Assembly (NCBI RefSeq): GCF_003020125.1
Contig: NZ_PYFW01000001.1
Coordinates: 1,426,001-1,490,000, forward strand
Length of the DNA: 64,000 bases
Source: Bradyrhizobium sp. MOS003
GTDB lineage: Bacteria; Pseudomonadota; Alphaproteobacteria; Rhizobiales; Xanthobacteraceae
Direction of reading: 5' to 3'
Shown here: positions 37,814 through 46,014 of the stretch, one piece after another
How positions within the stretch are numbered: position 1 is the first letter of the stretch
How the letters are laid out: each line of letters begins with the position of its first letter
Notes under the pieces: model-generated
The model's database searches: none
What the model saw: only the letters and a program-made list of their open reading frames with translations
What the model was told of the DNA's origin: nothing
Program-made: the position numbers and the translations under genes

Positions 37814-38026
37814 GAATCGTTCCCGTTGGCATGTCGGACGAACACGGTCCGAAGGAATGGACAGGCGTTTCCGGTAAGGTCGCGGTTCTTCATTCGCCCC
37901 TGGGCGAAGGTTGCCGCTCGTACCGTCGGCCCGCGCCGGCATGACCTATGGCGCAGACCTTCCGGACGATAGAGATCGATCGTCCGGATGTTGTGTCCAA
38001 TCGTCCAGCGGACTAATCTCGGCGAC

Positions 38027-38986
38027 ATGGACATACTCGCCCAAGTGCTCGATCGGGTTCGTCTCGGCGGGACGCTGCTGTTCCACTTCGAGCTCGGCCA
38101 TCCCTGGCACCTCGAGTTGCCGGCGCGACCATACGCCCTGTTTCATTATCTGAGCCAAGGCTCGGCAACTCTCGCCCTCGACCAGGGAGAGCAGATCCAG
38201 ATGTCCGAGGGCGATTTCGTCGTCATCACGCGGGGAGAGCCCCATGTGTTCTATTCGGATCGCCGCGCCAAGCCTTTGCGGATCATGGATATCGACCGGA
38301 CGTCGGCGCGCCTGGGCGTCGTTCGTCACGGCACCGGCGCAAAGCCGCTCTCGACGATGATTTGCGGCAATTTCACCGTGTCACGGCCTTTGTTTGGCAG
38401 TGTGATGGAGCTGCTTCCACCGGTGCTGCTGCTGAAGCGGACGACCGATGCTGTTTGGCTTGAAGCGATCTTGCGCCGTATGGTCAGCGAGTCCGCGCTC
38501 GAGCGTCCTGGCCAACGCGTCGCGCTTTCACGACTGACCGAAGTGCTCTTCGTCGAGGTGCTCCGAAGTTGGATCGCATCTCTCAGTCCCGGACAGGGCG
38601 GCTGGCTTGGCGCCATATCCGACCCTCACATCGGACCGGCGCTCAAGCTGATTCACGAAAATCCCGAGCGGCCCTGGACACTGAGCGATCTGGGCCACCG
38701 TGTTGGGCTCGGCCGTTCGGTGTTTTCGGCGCGCTTTACCAAGCTCGTCGGCCAGTCCATGCACCGTTATGTGATCGAGCGTCGGATGGCGGAGGCTGCG
38801 TTCCTGTTGGAAACCAGCGATGAGCCTATCGCCCGGATTGCGAGCCGGGTCGGTTACGAGACGCCCGCGGCATTTTCCAAGCTGTTCAATCGATATCACA
38901 GCCTGTCGCCCGGTCGGTACCGGGCAGCCAGACAATCCAGCGGCGACGCCAGACAAGCGGCCATCCCGGAACAGGCTGCCGATTGA
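38027..38986 (+). CDS. AraC-family transcriptional regulator with cupin sensor
   Basis: A 319-residue regulator. The N-terminal half is a cupin_6 ligand domain (FHYLSQGSATLALDQGEQ and MSEGDFVVITRGEPH). The C-terminal 100 residues hold two helix-turn-helix units of AraC type (WTLSDLGHRVGLGRSVFSARF and IARIASRVGYETPAAFSKLF, ending LSPGRYRA). The ATG at 38027 (MDILAQVLD) is used. It is divergent from the hydrolase pair at 36022-37813 and is likely to regulate it in response to a small molecule. Confidence 0.92.
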   Translation: MDILAQVLDRVRLGGTLLFHFELGHPWHLELPARPYALFHYLSQGSATLALDQGEQIQMSEGDFVVITRGEPHVFYSDRRAKPLRIMDIDRTSARLGVVRHGTGAKPLSTMICGNFTVSRPLFGSVMELLPPVLLLKRTTDAVWLEAILRRMVSESALERPGQRVALSRLTEVLFVEVLRSWIASLSPGQGGWLGAISDPHIGPALKLIHENPERPWTLSDLGHRVGLGRSVFSARFTKLVGQSMHRYVIERRMAEAAFLLETSDEPIARIASRVGYETPAAFSKLFNRYHSLSPGRYRAARQSSGDARQAAIPEQAAD

Positions 38987-39159
38987 CGACGGACGAACGG
39001 GTGCATGGTCGCAACGTCTTCGAGAAGCCCATCGGCCGCGTCACCACCCTGCCGCCCCGTTCGCAACGCGCGGGCCACTCCCGCATCGCACACCGCGCGA
39101 GCAGGAGAACTTTTGAATCATGCTGGGTCTGCCCTCGCGGAGCCTGAATTGAAGCGGCA

Positions 39160-39199
39160 AGCGGCCTCAGCCTGGGAAGGGTAATAAGCTGAGGCCGCT
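39160..39199. repeat. 12-bp perfect palindrome in a gene-poor stretch
   Basis: AGCGGCCTCAGC and GCTGAGGCCGCT pair perfectly around a 16-base loop. It lies in the 390-base stretch 38987-39378, where I see no convincing gene. No T-run follows on either strand, so this is not a standard intrinsic terminator; it may be a processed repeat or a Rho-type end for the two converging genes. Confidence 0.7.
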
Positions 39200-39378
39200 G
39201 ATGCTTCGGCACGGAGGCGAATCCAACCGACGCCGGATGAGGTTAGGCTTTCCTCCACGTCGCACGATGTTCACATCTGAACGTTCGCGCGACGTTGTTC
39301 TGTTCGATGCTTTACATCTCGTGAATGCCCTTGCGGCATCCCGGCGGTCTCATGCGTACCGAGGCGAGCCGAATGCAA

Positions 39379-39627
39379 TCAATTTGCGATCGTCCGAAGC
39401 GGCCGATCGGCCGGGTCGCGCGACGGATCAGCCAGGTGCTCGGGCCATTCGATTGGCCTGCAGACGAGCCCGCGACGCTCGATCTCCTTGAACAGACGTT
39501 CAGCGCGGTGTCTGGCGGGTAGCCCGATCAACCTGGTGCCGGCCAACGCATCGGCCTGCACCTCGTTGCGAATGAACTCGTGCATTCGCATGATGAAATG
39601 ATCGGAAAGTCCTGCAAATTCGCTCAT
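39379..39627 (-). CDS. Small hypothetical protein
   Basis: An 82-residue basic cytoplasmic protein starting MSEFAGLSDHFIMRMHEFIRN. It is mostly helical (EVQADALAGTRLIGLPARHRAERLFKEIERR) and carries one Cys. I do not recognise a family. It lies 17 bases after the stop of the 55-residue gene at 39645-39812 and is probably co-transcribed with it. Its ribosome site is weak, so confidence is moderate. Confidence 0.55.
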   Translation of the reverse strand: MSEFAGLSDHFIMRMHEFIRNEVQADALAGTRLIGLPARHRAERLFKEIERRGLVCRPIEWPEHLADPSRDPADRPLRTIAN

Positions 39628-39644
39628 GGTAAGCCGCGCTTGAC

Positions 39645-39812
39645 CTAGAAAAAAAGCCACTCGATCAGGCGCCAGCCGACCCATGCGATTGCGGCGATCC
39701 ATGCGATCATGGCGATGCCGACGGCGCCGAGGAATGCCAGCCCGACGGCGTAGTCGTTGGCCTCGCGGCGCTTGGCCTTCGACAGCGTGTGCTGGTCGGT
39801 TCTCTCGAGCAT
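39645..39812 (-). CDS. 55-residue membrane protein
   Basis: Begins MLERTDQHTLSKAKRREANDY, then a single or hairpin hydrophobic region rich in Ala, Ile and Trp (AVGLAFLGAVGIAMIAWIAA, then WVGWRLIEWLFF). An in-frame ATG six bases earlier (39818) is an alternative start. Basic residues before the helix suggest an inner-membrane protein with its N-terminus inside. Function unknown. It is short, but the composition and position ahead of another gene argue that it is real. Confidence 0.55.
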   Translation of the reverse strand: MLERTDQHTLSKAKRREANDYAVGLAFLGAVGIAMIAWIAAIAWVGWRLIEWLFF

Positions 39813-39963
39813 GTTCATCCTTGCCTGGTTGCCAGGCTAGCGAGGGCAGCTTCGATCGACAAACGGCGGCTCGAATTAACCTCACCGGTCAACCTTACCT
39901 GCGCGGCATGGCGGCCGAGTGAGTGCCTGTCCTTATGGCCAAGCCCGCCGTTCGGATGCCGCG

Positions 39964-40401
39964 TTACTGGCGCGTCAAGGTGCGGATGGATTCCAGGAGC
40001 CGCTCGAGTCGGTAGGGCTTGTGGAGCATGATGCTCCCTGAAACCGGCCGCGGATCTGATTGAGTGTATCCAGTGGCGTAGATGACGGGGATGGCGGGAT
40101 GACTCTGCCTGCACCTTATTGCGACGTCCCATCCGGAAATCTGTCCCGGCAGCTTCACGTCCGTGAAGATGAGGTCCGGAGCGACTTCGGCGCATAGCTG
40201 CAGCGCTTGCTCTCCGCTCTCGGCTTGAAGAACTTCGTGCCCTTGACCCTCCAATATGTCCACGACCACATCGCGGATCAGGTCTTCGTCTTCAACGACC
40301 AGAATCTGCAAATCATTCTCCCGGCTGGCGCGCCCTGTTGTTCCGGCTTGCCTCGCTGTAGCGCGCGCATTGTGAAGCATCAGGATCAAAGCGTTAACCA
40401 T
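39964..40401 (-). CDS. Single-domain response regulator (CheY-like receiver)
   Basis: A receiver-only protein of about 145 residues. The acidic pair (VVEDEDLIRD), the phospho-acceptor Asp in PDLIFTDVKLPG, the Thr/Ser switch region (VIYATGYTQ) and the Lys in MLHKPYRLERLL are all present. There is no output domain. The start is uncertain: ATGs at 40473, 40416 and 40401 are in frame, and 40401 is preferred because it leaves space for a promoter before the divergent L,D-transpeptidase gene. No histidine kinase is adjacent. Confidence 0.78.
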   Translation of the reverse strand: MVNALILMLHNARATARQAGTTGRASRENDLQILVVEDEDLIRDVVVDILEGQGHEVLQAESGEQALQLCAEVAPDLIFTDVKLPGQISGWDVAIRCRQSHPAIPVIYATGYTQSDPRPVSGSIMLHKPYRLERLLESIRTLTRQ

Positions 40402-40491
40402 CGCTGGCGGTTCCATTTCTGGCGGGATTGCTTCGATGTTTCTTAAATCTTGCTGGATACCTCTGTTGGGCATGGTGACCGAGGGAAAGCG

Positions 40492-41373
40492 ATGAAGAAG
40501 CGGGCAAAACGCGGAAAGGCAGAGACGCTCGCAATACCCATGGCCGCGAGAGTTGCAATTGGCGCCGTGGCCGTCGCGGCGTTGGGGTACGGTTTGCTGT
40601 CTCGCCCGGCGAGCGTGCAGCCGGTCCGGAAGGCGCCCGCACAGGAAGCCAAGGCATCGTCGACGCCGGTTTACGTGGCGCCTCCGGTTCATGCCGCAGC
40701 GGTGGCTCCGGTTCCGGCTGCAGCTCCGATACCGGCCCCGGCTCCGGCGCCTCTGGCCGAGCCGCCAAAAGCCGAAGCTGATGCTCCCGGAGCTCTGGTT
40801 CGGCAGGTGGTCGACTACGCCAGCCGCCAGACACCTGGCACCGTGATCATCGATACCGGAAATACATTCCTCTATCTCGTCCTGAACGACAGGCAGGCGT
40901 TGCGCTACGGCATCGGTGTCGGCCGCGAAGGCTTCACATGGTCCGGCGAGCAGACTGTGGCCCGCAAGGCAGAATGGCCGGATTGGCATCCACCGACCGA
41001 AATGATCGGGCGTCAGCCTTATCTGCCGCGCTTCATGGCGGGCGGCCCCGGCAATCCGCTCGGCGCGCGCGCGATGTATCTCGGCGAAACCGAATATCGC
41101 ATTCACGGCACCAACAACCCCAATACGATCGGCAAGCGGGTGTCGTCCGGCTGTATCCGGCTGACCAATGACGACGTCACGGACCTCTATGAGCGGGTGA
41201 AGGTCGGAGCGAAAGTGATCGTGCTTCCGGCAAGCGGCGCCCGCAGACCACCGCAGGGCACGCCGGCCGACGCCGCCTTCCGATTGCCGGACCCGGCATC
41301 GCCGTCGAAGCGGCCGTTGGCGGCTAACGCACAGATGCCGTCATCCGGACCGAAGGTCGCCCAGGTTCAGTAG
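40492..41373 (+). CDS. L,D-transpeptidase (YkuD family)
   Basis: A 293-residue cell-wall enzyme making 3-3 crosslinks in peptidoglycan or attaching proteins to it. A basic N-terminus and one membrane segment (VAIGAVAVAALGYGLL) lead into a Pro/Ala-rich linker (about residues 35-100), then the YkuD domain. The active-site region HGTNNPNTIGKRVSSGCIRL contains the catalytic Cys221 and the conserved His. The ATG at 40492 has GAGGGAAAG upstream. A Pro-rich tail of about 50 residues follows the domain. Single gene, divergent from the receiver protein. Confidence 0.93.
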   Translation: MKKRAKRGKAETLAIPMAARVAIGAVAVAALGYGLLSRPASVQPVRKAPAQEAKASSTPVYVAPPVHAAAVAPVPAAAPIPAPAPAPLAEPPKAEADAPGALVRQVVDYASRQTPGTVIIDTGNTFLYLVLNDRQALRYGIGVGREGFTWSGEQTVARKAEWPDWHPPTEMIGRQPYLPRFMAGGPGNPLGARAMYLGETEYRIHGTNNPNTIGKRVSSGCIRLTNDDVTDLYERVKVGAKVIVLPASGARRPPQGTPADAAFRLPDPASPSKRPLAANAQMPSSGPKVAQVQ

Positions 41374-41390
41374 CTCCAAGACGGGCGGCG

Positions 41391-42035
41391 TCAGTTGCCG
41401 CCTTCCGCCAGTTGTCCGGCTCCAATGACGTGGCTTCCCGGCTCGCCGGCAACAGCCGCCTCGATGAGCTGGCGGGCCACGTTGGTCACCGAACTGATGC
41501 GCGCAACTGGCGGCAACAGGGGAGATAAAAAGCCCAGGACGTTCCGCACTGCTCGCTGTACCGGCCTGCTTTCGGCACGCTCGCCATCCAGGAATCCTGG
41601 CCGCAGGATCGTCAGGGACGGGAAAGCGAGCGCCCCGATCGCTTCCTCCACCTCGCCCTTCGTCCGCGTGTAGAGAAACAGGGATCGCGGGTCGGCGCCC
41701 AGGGACGATACCAGCGCGAACCGGCCAACTCCGGCGTCGCGCAGCCGCCGCGCGATCAGCAGCACCAGTTCGTAATCGACCGCTCGAAATGCCGCTGCCG
41801 ACCCTGCCGCCGCCCGCGTCGTTCCGAGCGCGCAGATTGCGCCGTCGGCTCGCCATTCCCCATCGCCGGCACCAGCAATCAGATCATCGAGCCGAGGATT
41901 GCTGACCCGCTCCTCGGGCGGCAGCGCACGCCGCGTTGGCGCGATGAGGCGCGTAACGCGAGGGTCCGCGAGAGCGAGCGTCATCGCGCGGCGGCCAACC
42001 AGCCCCGTTGCGCCCAAGATGAGCATTGTGGTCAT
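41391..42035 (-). CDS. NAD(P)-binding atypical SDR (TIP30/HTATIP2-like)
   Basis: A 214-residue Rossmann-fold protein. The nucleotide-binding turn is MLILGATGLVGRRAM, and the middle has VSSLGADPRSLFLYTRTKGEVE, which carries the Tyr-x-x-x-Lys pair of SDR-like enzymes. The later LTILRPGFLDG strand is typical of this group. The substrate is unknown. It is convergent with the L,D-transpeptidase gene, with only 17 bases between the stops. Confidence 0.88.
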   Translation of the reverse strand: MTTMLILGATGLVGRRAMTLALADPRVTRLIAPTRRALPPEERVSNPRLDDLIAGAGDGEWRADGAICALGTTRAAAGSAAAFRAVDYELVLLIARRLRDAGVGRFALVSSLGADPRSLFLYTRTKGEVEEAIGALAFPSLTILRPGFLDGERAESRPVQRAVRNVLGFLSPLLPPVARISSVTNVARQLIEAAVAGEPGSHVIGAGQLAEGGN

Positions 42036-42266
42036 GACTATCCCGTCCCGGCTTTGCAGGCCAAACCTTGCAGGTCAAAGTCTGCAGACCAAGAGTACAG
42101 GAACCGGTTGCCACGGCAAATTCGGGGATCTTCTTGCCGTTTTGTCCCGTCAGCCTGACTTGCACCTGATTGCCCTCCTGCCGTTCGTCCCCATCACCAG
42201 GGACTGACGCCGGCGCTGTGGTTCGCTAGTCTGGCCTGAAGGATACGACAACCTCGGGAGGCCGCC

Positions 42267-43445
42267 TTGAGCACCGCGCCACGCATCGATATCGACCCCG
42301 TCGCGTTCTGGGCCGATCCCTATCCGATGCTCGCGAAAATGCGCAAGGAGGCGCCGATCGCGTTCGTGCCGCAACTCGGCTCGACGCTGCTGACCAGCCG
42401 CGACGACATCTCGATCTCCGAGAAGCAGATCGACGTGTTCTCCTCGCACCAGCCCGCAGGCCTGATGAACCGGCTGATGGGCCACAACATGATGCGCAAG
42501 GACGGCGAGGCGCACCAGGTCGAGCGCCGAGCGATGTTTCCGACGGTGTCGCCGAAGACGGTGAAGGCACACTGGACCGCGCTGTTCCAGGCCCATGCGG
42601 ACCGCATCCTCGACGCGATCGAGCCGGGGCGGATCGACTTCATGCGCGACTTCGCGCTGCCGTTCTCCGGCGAATGCCTGAAGTCGATCACCGGGCTCAC
42701 CAACATTGGCTATCAGGACATGGACGCGTGGTCGCAAGGGATGATCGAGAGCATCGCCAATTACGCCGGCGACCCCGCGGTCGAGGCGCGCTGCCACGTC
42801 GCGACCTCGGGCATCGATGCTGCGATCGACGACATCCTGCCGGTGATGCGCAAGCATCCCGACCAGAGCGTTCTCGGTGTGCTGATTGCCTCCGGCATGC
42901 CGATGGAGAGCGTACGCGCAAACGTCAAGCTCGCAATCTCGGGCGGCCAGAACGAGCCGCGCAAGGCGATCGCCGGCACGGTGTGGGCGCTGCTGACTCA
43001 TCCCGAGCAGCTTGATCTCATCAGGCGCGGTGAAGTGTCCTGGCTCCAGGCGTTCGAGGAATATGCCCGCTGGATCTCGCCGATCGGCATGTCGCCGCGG
43101 CGTATCGCCAGGCCGTGGAGCATCCGCGACGTCGCCTTCGATACGGACGAGCGCGTGTTCCTGATGTTCGGCTCCGCCAATCGCGACGAGACCCATTTCG
43201 AGCGCGCCGACGAGTTCGACGTGCGCCGTGATACGACCAAGAGCGTCGCGTTCGGCGCCGGCCCGCATTTCTGCGCGGGCGCCTTCGCCTCCCGCGCCAT
43301 GATCGCCGACGTCGCGCTGCCGACCGTGTTCGCGCGGGCGAAGCGGCTCGAGCTTGCCGATGACGAGAAGGTGCGGATCGGTGGCTGGGCTTTCCGTGGG
43401 CTGCAGAATTTGCCGGTGAAATGGACCCGTCGGGCCGCCGTGTAA
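42267..43445 (+). CDS. Cytochrome P450
   Basis: A 392-residue soluble haem monooxygenase. The haem-binding loop FGAGPHFCAGAF has the axial Cys336, and the ExxR of the K-helix is EYAR. The I-helix region reads ISGGQNEPRKAIAGT, in which Asn-Glu-Pro-Arg stands where many P450s have an acid-Thr pair, so oxygen activation may differ. The start is a TTG with GGGAGG seven bases upstream. No ferredoxin or reductase gene is adjacent, so it uses redox partners encoded elsewhere. Substrate unknown. Confidence 0.92.
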   Translation: MSTAPRIDIDPVAFWADPYPMLAKMRKEAPIAFVPQLGSTLLTSRDDISISEKQIDVFSSHQPAGLMNRLMGHNMMRKDGEAHQVERRAMFPTVSPKTVKAHWTALFQAHADRILDAIEPGRIDFMRDFALPFSGECLKSITGLTNIGYQDMDAWSQGMIESIANYAGDPAVEARCHVATSGIDAAIDDILPVMRKHPDQSVLGVLIASGMPMESVRANVKLAISGGQNEPRKAIAGTVWALLTHPEQLDLIRRGEVSWLQAFEEYARWISPIGMSPRRIARPWSIRDVAFDTDERVFLMFGSANRDETHFERADEFDVRRDTTKSVAFGAGPHFCAGAFASRAMIADVALPTVFARAKRLELADDEKVRIGGWAFRGLQNLPVKWTRRAAV

Positions 43446-43727
43446 GTCATTGATCTCGCTACTGCCGGCTACTGTGCATGGGGTTGTTTTCGCAAATTTT
43501 GAGGTCGGGGGCCTCGCGTCGCCGAGACAGAGCCGCGCGGCGCTCACATTCGCGTGCGAAAAAAATCCCTCTGCATCGTCGTCGCTACTTGAAAGATTAA
43601 TCATGCGCGCTGCCGCGCGCGCAGTGCTCGCATCGCTATTTTCCCGGACGTCTCGACACCTCCGACAAGCCGCACCATCATTCTCGAACGCGAATGAATG
43701 ACGGCCGCATGTGGCCGGGAGTGTGGA

Positions 43728-44678
43728 ATGCAGCGTCGTGACTTTCTGAAACTGTCAATCGGAACCGCGGCCGCCGCCGCGTTCGCCTCGCCTGCGATCG
43801 CGCAAGGCGCGGTGAAGGAAATTCGTATCGGCTACCAGAAGAACGGCGTGCTGGTCATCACGCGCCAGCAGGCCGCCCTGGAAAAACATTTCACTCCGCA
43901 AGGCATCGAGGTGAAATGGGTCGAGTTCTCCTCCGGCCCGCCTATGATGGAGGCGATGAATGTCGGCAGTGTCGACTACGGCGCGGTCGGCGATTCCCCG
44001 CCGGTGTTCGCGCAGGCCGCCGGCGCCGCGATCGTCTATGCCGCGGGCCAGCCCATCACCAACGGCCAGGGCATTCTGGTGCCCGGGGATTCGCCGATCC
44101 GCTCCATCGCTGACCTGAAGGGCAAACGTATCGGCTTCACCAAGGGGTCCAGCGCCCACAACATCGTGGTGCAGACCCTGGAGAAGGCCGGTCTCACCTA
44201 TGCCGACATCAGCCCGGTCTATCTGACGCCGCCGGATGCGGGCCCCGCCTTCGCCAATGGCAGTATCGAGGCCTGGGCGATCTGGGATCCGTATTTCGCC
44301 ATCGGCGAGACCAGGCAGAACGGCCGCATCCTGATCAATGCGCGCGAGGTCACCAAGACCAATTCCTTCTACGTCGCCAACCGCGATTTCGCGAAGAATC
44401 ACGGCGCGATCCTGCAGCAGATCGTCGACGTCACCACCGCGACCGCCAGATGGGCCGAGCAGCACCGCGACGAGGTCGCGAAGTCGCTCGCCGCCGTGAC
44501 GGGCATGCCGCTGGACATCCAGACCATCGCGGCCAACCGCTCGTCCTTCGTCGTCGGCCCCGTCACCGACGACATCGTCGCGACCCAGCAGGGCGTCGCC
44601 GATCGCTTCTACAAGCTCGGCCTGATCCCGAAGCCGATCGCGATCCGCGACATCGTCTGGCGCAATCCGGCAGCCTGA
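43728..44678 (+). CDS. ssuA: Sulfonate ABC transporter binding protein, SsuA-type
   Basis: A 316-residue periplasmic binding protein for aliphatic sulfonates. It begins with a twin-arginine signal (QRRDFLKLSIGTAAAAAFA). The body has family markers: EIRIGYQKNGVLVITRQQA, KGKRIGFTKGSSAHN and AWAIWDPYFAIGE. It opens an operon that goes on with ssuD, ssuC, ssuB and a flavin reductase. Upstream, 43446-43727 has no convincing gene and presumably holds the promoter. The exact sulfonate is unknown. Confidence 0.93.
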   Translation: MQRRDFLKLSIGTAAAAAFASPAIAQGAVKEIRIGYQKNGVLVITRQQAALEKHFTPQGIEVKWVEFSSGPPMMEAMNVGSVDYGAVGDSPPVFAQAAGAAIVYAAGQPITNGQGILVPGDSPIRSIADLKGKRIGFTKGSSAHNIVVQTLEKAGLTYADISPVYLTPPDAGPAFANGSIEAWAIWDPYFAIGETRQNGRILINAREVTKTNSFYVANRDFAKNHGAILQQIVDVTTATARWAEQHRDEVAKSLAAVTGMPLDIQTIAANRSSFVVGPVTDDIVATQQGVADRFYKLGLIPKPIAIRDIVWRNPAA

Positions 44679-44716
44679 TCGTGCCGACCAGCCTTCCCAC
44701 GCAGAGGGGTTCGAAC

Positions 44717-44803
44717 ATGAGGCGTATCATTCAGCGTCTGATCGCGGCCGTCGTGCTGTCGATCGGCATCGTCGCCGCCGCGGTCGGCACGACCTACGGT
44801 TAG
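44717..44803 (+). CDS. 28-residue hydrophobic peptide inside the ssu operon
   Basis: A short [23 protein letters not shown] onward, with a basic N-terminus and one membrane helix. It has its own ribosome site (AGAGGGG) before the ATG, and the ssuD ribosome site GGAG overlaps its stop codon. It sits between ssuA and ssuD. This arrangement favours translation and possible coupling to ssuD. I do not recognise a family; it is too short for composition to prove coding. Confidence 0.5.
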   Translation: MRRIIQRLIAAVVLSIGIVAAAVGTTYG

Positions 44804-44813
44804 GAGCACATCC

Positions 44814-46014
44814 ATGAGCAAGCAACCCAACGCCAATATCCTCTGGTTCCTGCCGACCCACGGCGACGGCCGTTATCTCGGCACCGGCATCGGCGGCCGC
44901 GAGGTCAATTTCAACTATCTGCGCCAGATCGCGCAGGCCGCCGATCAGCTCGGTTATTTCGGCGTGCTGCTGCCGACCGGGCGTTCCTGTGAAGATTCCT
45001 GGATCGTTGCGTCCAGCGTCGCGCCGTTCACCGAGCGGCTGCGCTACCTCGTGGCTGTCAGGCCCGGGCTGCAATCGCCGAGTGTCGCCGCGCGCATGAC
45101 CGCGACGCTAGATCGCGTCAGCAATGGCCGGCTGCTCGTCAACGTCGTCACCGGCGGCGACCCCGTCGAGAACAAGGGCGACGGCATCTTCCTCGGTCAT
45201 GACGAGCGCTACGAGGTCACCCGCGAGTTCCTGAATGTCTATAGCGACCTGCTCGCCGGCAAGACCGTCAATGTCGAGGGCAGGCATATCCGCATCGAGA
45301 ATGGCAAGCTGCTGTTTCCCCCGGTGCAGTCGCCGCGCCCGCCGCTGTATTTCGGCGGCTCGTCCGATGCCGGCATCGATGTCGCCGTCGACACCGTCGA
45401 CAAATATCTCACCTGGGGTGAGCCGCCGGCGCTGGTCGCCGAGAAGATCGCGAAGGTGAGGGAGGTCGCGGGCGCCCGCGGCCGCAAACTGTCCTTCGGC
45501 ATCCGCCTCCATGTCATCGTTCGCGAGACGAACGAAGAAGCATGGCTTCATCGTTCGCGAGACGAACGAAGAAGCATGGCGCGCCGCCGACGAGCTGATC
45601 AAGCATGTCGATGACGACACCATCGCCAAGGCGCAGAAGAACTTTGCCCGCATGGACTCCGTCGGTCAGCAGCGCATGGCGCAGCTCCATGGCGGCAAGC
45701 GCGACAAGCTCGAGATCGCCCCGAACCTTTGGGCCGGCGTCGGCCTCGTGCGCGGCGGTGCCGGCACGGCGCTGGTCGGCGACGCCGAGACGGTGGCGGC
45801 CCGCATCAGGGAGTATCAGGACATCGGCATCGATACTTTCATCATGTCGGGCTATCCGCATCTGGAGGAAGCCTATCGCTTCGCCGAACTGGTGTTCCCG
45901 CTGCTCTCGCTGCAGCAGCCCTCCAACGTGACCAGGCTGCACTTCAACGGCGGTCCGTTCGGCGAGACGGTCGGCAGCGACTTCCGTCCGCAGCACCGGG
46001 TGTCGCAGTCATGA
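44814..46014 (+). pseudogene. ssuD: FMNH2-dependent alkanesulfonate monooxygenase SsuD, frame broken by a 34-bp duplication
   Basis: SsuD cleaves alkanesulfonates to aldehyde and sulfite using reduced FMN. The first frame runs from 44814 to a stop at 45614 and covers the N-terminal two thirds ([21 protein letters not shown]-like [26 protein letters not shown]). The remaining part ([29 protein letters not shown]) is in another frame and ends at 46014. The shift is explained exactly by a tandem duplication at 45514-45580; removing one 34-base copy restores [17 protein letters not shown] and a full-length protein of normal size. The stop of the second frame overlaps the ssuC start. The break may be a true mutation or an assembly error. 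Confidence 0.93.
45514..45580 (+). repeat. 34-bp tandem duplication in ssuD
   Basis: Two direct copies, 45514-45547 and 45548-45580 (33 of 34 bases; the last base falls in the following sequence). Each begins TCATCGTTCGCGAGACGAAC. The unit contains a small inverted repeat (CGTTCG...CGAACG). As 34 is not a multiple of three, it shifts the reading frame of ssuD by one base. Confidence 0.97.

Noticed and set aside
39201..39491. Plus-strand ORF over the small gene at 39379-39627
   Set aside because: Arg-rich, no ribosome site, and it overlaps antisense the more credible small operon.
43450..43701. Short ORF upstream of ssuA as a sulfur-responsive leader peptide
   Set aside because: It has no cysteine cluster, no good ribosome site and no terminator/antiterminator fold that I can see.
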